64,000 nt of DNA from Chitinophaga sancti (lineage in GTDB: Bacteria > Bacteroidota > Bacteroidia > Chitinophagales > Chitinophagaceae), in assembly GCF_034087045.1 (NCBI RefSeq), contig NZ_CP139247.1, forward strand, positions 8,256,844 through 8,320,843, given 5' to 3'. The translations under genes were made by a program, and so were the position numbers. Positions 62,977 through 64,000 of the stretch are shown here, piece by piece. Under the pieces are notes generated by a model. It did not search any database and was not told the origin of the DNA. It was given only the letters and a program-made list of their open reading frames with translations. Positions within the stretch are counted from its first letter, which is position 1, and the number at the start of each line of letters is the position of its first letter.

Positions 62977-63363
62977 CTAGAAAGGCAGGTCATCTGCTGC
63001 TGCTCCACCTGGAGAAGAGATCTCCTGGGAAGTGTTGTAGTTAGGCATAGCATCCTGACCTGGAGCGCCTGCTACTACTGATTCCATGCGCCATGCATCC
63101 AGATTGGTGATGTAATTGACACGACCATCTTTTTCCCAACGTGTACCTCTGATATTGAAGTAAACTTTTACGGTTTCTCCTTCATTGAAGCGGTCTACGA
63201 TAGCTGTTCTGTCCTGTACCGCCTGGAACTTGATGTAGTTGTTTATAACGCGGCCGTTGATATCGTCGGACTTTTCAATAACGAACTCCCGTGTCTTAAA
63301 GGTTTCGCTACGTTGCATCGTATTATATTTAACGATCAGTTTTCCGGTTATTTCAAAACTCAT
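62977..63363 (-). CDS. DUF3127 protein with SSB-like acidic tip
   Basis: 128 residues. DUF3127 features: MSFEITGKLIVKYNTMQRSE, FKTREFVIEKSDDING, YIKFQAVQDRTAIVDRFNEG, VKVYFNIRGTRWEKDGRVNY, ITNLDAWRMESV. The fold is predicted as an OB-like barrel. The end is a disordered Gly/Ala/Gln tail finishing in ADDLPF, which looks like the DDxPF tip by which single-stranded DNA-binding proteins recruit repair enzymes. The perfect -7 box at 63394 gives a short leader of about 25 bases. Confidence 0.9.
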   Translation of the reverse strand: MSFEITGKLIVKYNTMQRSETFKTREFVIEKSDDINGRVINNYIKFQAVQDRTAIVDRFNEGETVKVYFNIRGTRWEKDGRVNYITNLDAWRMESVVAGAPGQDAMPNYNTSQEISSPGGAAADDLPF

Positions 63364-63393
63364 ATAATTAAATTTAACTTTTTTTCAAGAGGT

Positions 63394-63401
63394 CAAAGAT
63401 A
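63394..63401 (-). promoter_or_regulatory. -7 element of the DUF3127 gene
   Basis: TATCTTTG on the minus strand, a perfect TAnnTTTG, 30 bases before the start codon. TTG triplets lie 13 and 23 bases upstream, neither at the optimal 19. Confidence 0.55.
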
Positions 63402-64000
63402 GGTTTTTTAGCTTCAATCACACGCAATAAAATTTAGTCCGGGACAGTTTACCTATATAGGCTGACTGCTAGCTATTTATAGATAAGATTTCATCAGTCG
63501 CAGACATTCGCGCTCATTTGCGCGGATAATAAGGAATTTGCATGGTATTTGATAAACTTAACCACATTTTTTTAATTACAATTACTAACATAGTTTTGCA
63601 CGCCCGTACGGAATTATTAACATCGGGCTGACCATAAAAGATGGCATCATACCCGACATTGATTCTCTGTACAATATTATTTTATCACTCGCTAACACAT
63701 ATCTATGACAAACATGTTAATGTCAACTGGAATATCCTGGATATCAAATAAGTGTGGTATTACTTATAGGGGCGTTTTTACGTCGGGAAACCGTGCGTGA
63801 TAACAGAAAAAAACATAACAAAAACAAGGTAACGATACTGGTGTCGGGAGATAGAAAACAAGGGTAGAAAAATTTTTTTTTTCAACATTTTGTACAGATA
63901 TTCGTTGCCCTGTCTGAAAATTTTTCAACTCCCCACGTTGGAGAATTTATAATTCGAGAAACAATCCTTAATTCAAACAACATTAATTTTCAATAGCTCA
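63402..64000. other. non-coding end of the window, probable leader of a downstream gene
   Basis: No ORF with coding character on either strand. A perfect -7 box TAGTTTTG lies at 63591-63598 on the plus strand, without a -33 match, followed by a possible GCCCG/CGGGC helix and other weak stems (for example ATAAGT/ACTTAT near 63750). This would give a plus-strand leader of at least 390 bases running out of the window. No riboswitch family recognised. Confidence 0.45.

Overview
The window looks like a chromosomal segment of a Bacteroidota bacterium close to Chitinophaga (Chitinophagaceae). This rests on two SusC/SusD outer-membrane pairs, many lipoprotein signals, the DUF1080 / ThuA / Gfo-Idh / sugar-isomerase gene set, Bacteroidota families (DUF3127, DUF4253, a long SecA with a C-terminal zinc tail), and promoters matching the Bacteroidota consensus TTTG-N19-TAnnTTTG. 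The genus is an inference; no rRNA or tRNA gene is present to test it.

Layout. 1-1207: 3' part of a double-domain DUF1080 (3-keto-disaccharide hydrolase) gene. 1236-1436: a candidate structured RNA ending in an intrinsic terminator. 1475-4852: a DUF885 lipoprotein, an MmcQ/YjbR protein and a TauE/SafE permease. 5208-12291 (minus): six genes matching a full ebo cluster in order A-B-C-D-E-F, with a terminator-like hairpin between C and D. 12708-19318 (minus): SusC, SusD and, behind a terminator, a lipoprotein with a c-type haem motif and FG-GAP/VCBS repeats. 19772-24232 (minus): a MacB-type permease and the RtcB-PrfH ribosome repair/rescue pair. 24461-25253: TMEM220-family protein and an orphan. 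25317-33150 (minus): an oxidative sugar catabolic cluster (Gfo/Idh/MocA, TIM-barrel isomerase, cytochrome c, DUF1080, ThuA and a large ThuA-sugar dehydrogenase-PKD-cytochrome mosaic).

33772-41370: a DUF4253 lipoprotein, secA, a minus-strand overlapping pair (70-aa protein plus a protein with an ADP-ribosyltransferase-like H-Y-E pattern), then deoC, a SPOR-domain protein and an M20 amidohydrolase. 41545-44287 (minus): ABC ATPase, permease, GntR/YtrA-type repressor and a membrane-anchored protein, controlled by a near-ideal promoter with a palindromic operator just downstream. 44753-49707: an unknown secreted protein, glyA, a sugar nucleotidyltransferase and a nitronate monooxygenase-like enzyme. 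49882-52090 (minus): a NatAB-like ABC transporter. 52691-58863: a polysaccharide utilisation locus (SusC, SusD, GH5 glycosidase with a ricin-type lectin domain). 58989-61204 (minus): a LytTR regulator/LytS-type kinase pair. 61272-63363 (minus): an FAD dehydrogenase and a DUF3127 protein with an SSB-like acidic tip. The end is a non-coding stretch that probably leads a gene outside the window.

The most unusual signals are (i) short tandem arrays just behind, and partly inside, the 3' ends of genes (25295-25331, 41353-41409, 48372-48720, 49803-49885, plus a related array at 44427-44650); in one case the last codons and stop of the gene are repeated three more times; (ii) the overlapping 70-aa / ART-like pair; (iii) the complete ebo cluster with an internal terminator-like hairpin; (iv) the candidate structured RNA at 1246-1436. 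All functional calls come from motif recognition by eye; no database search was run.
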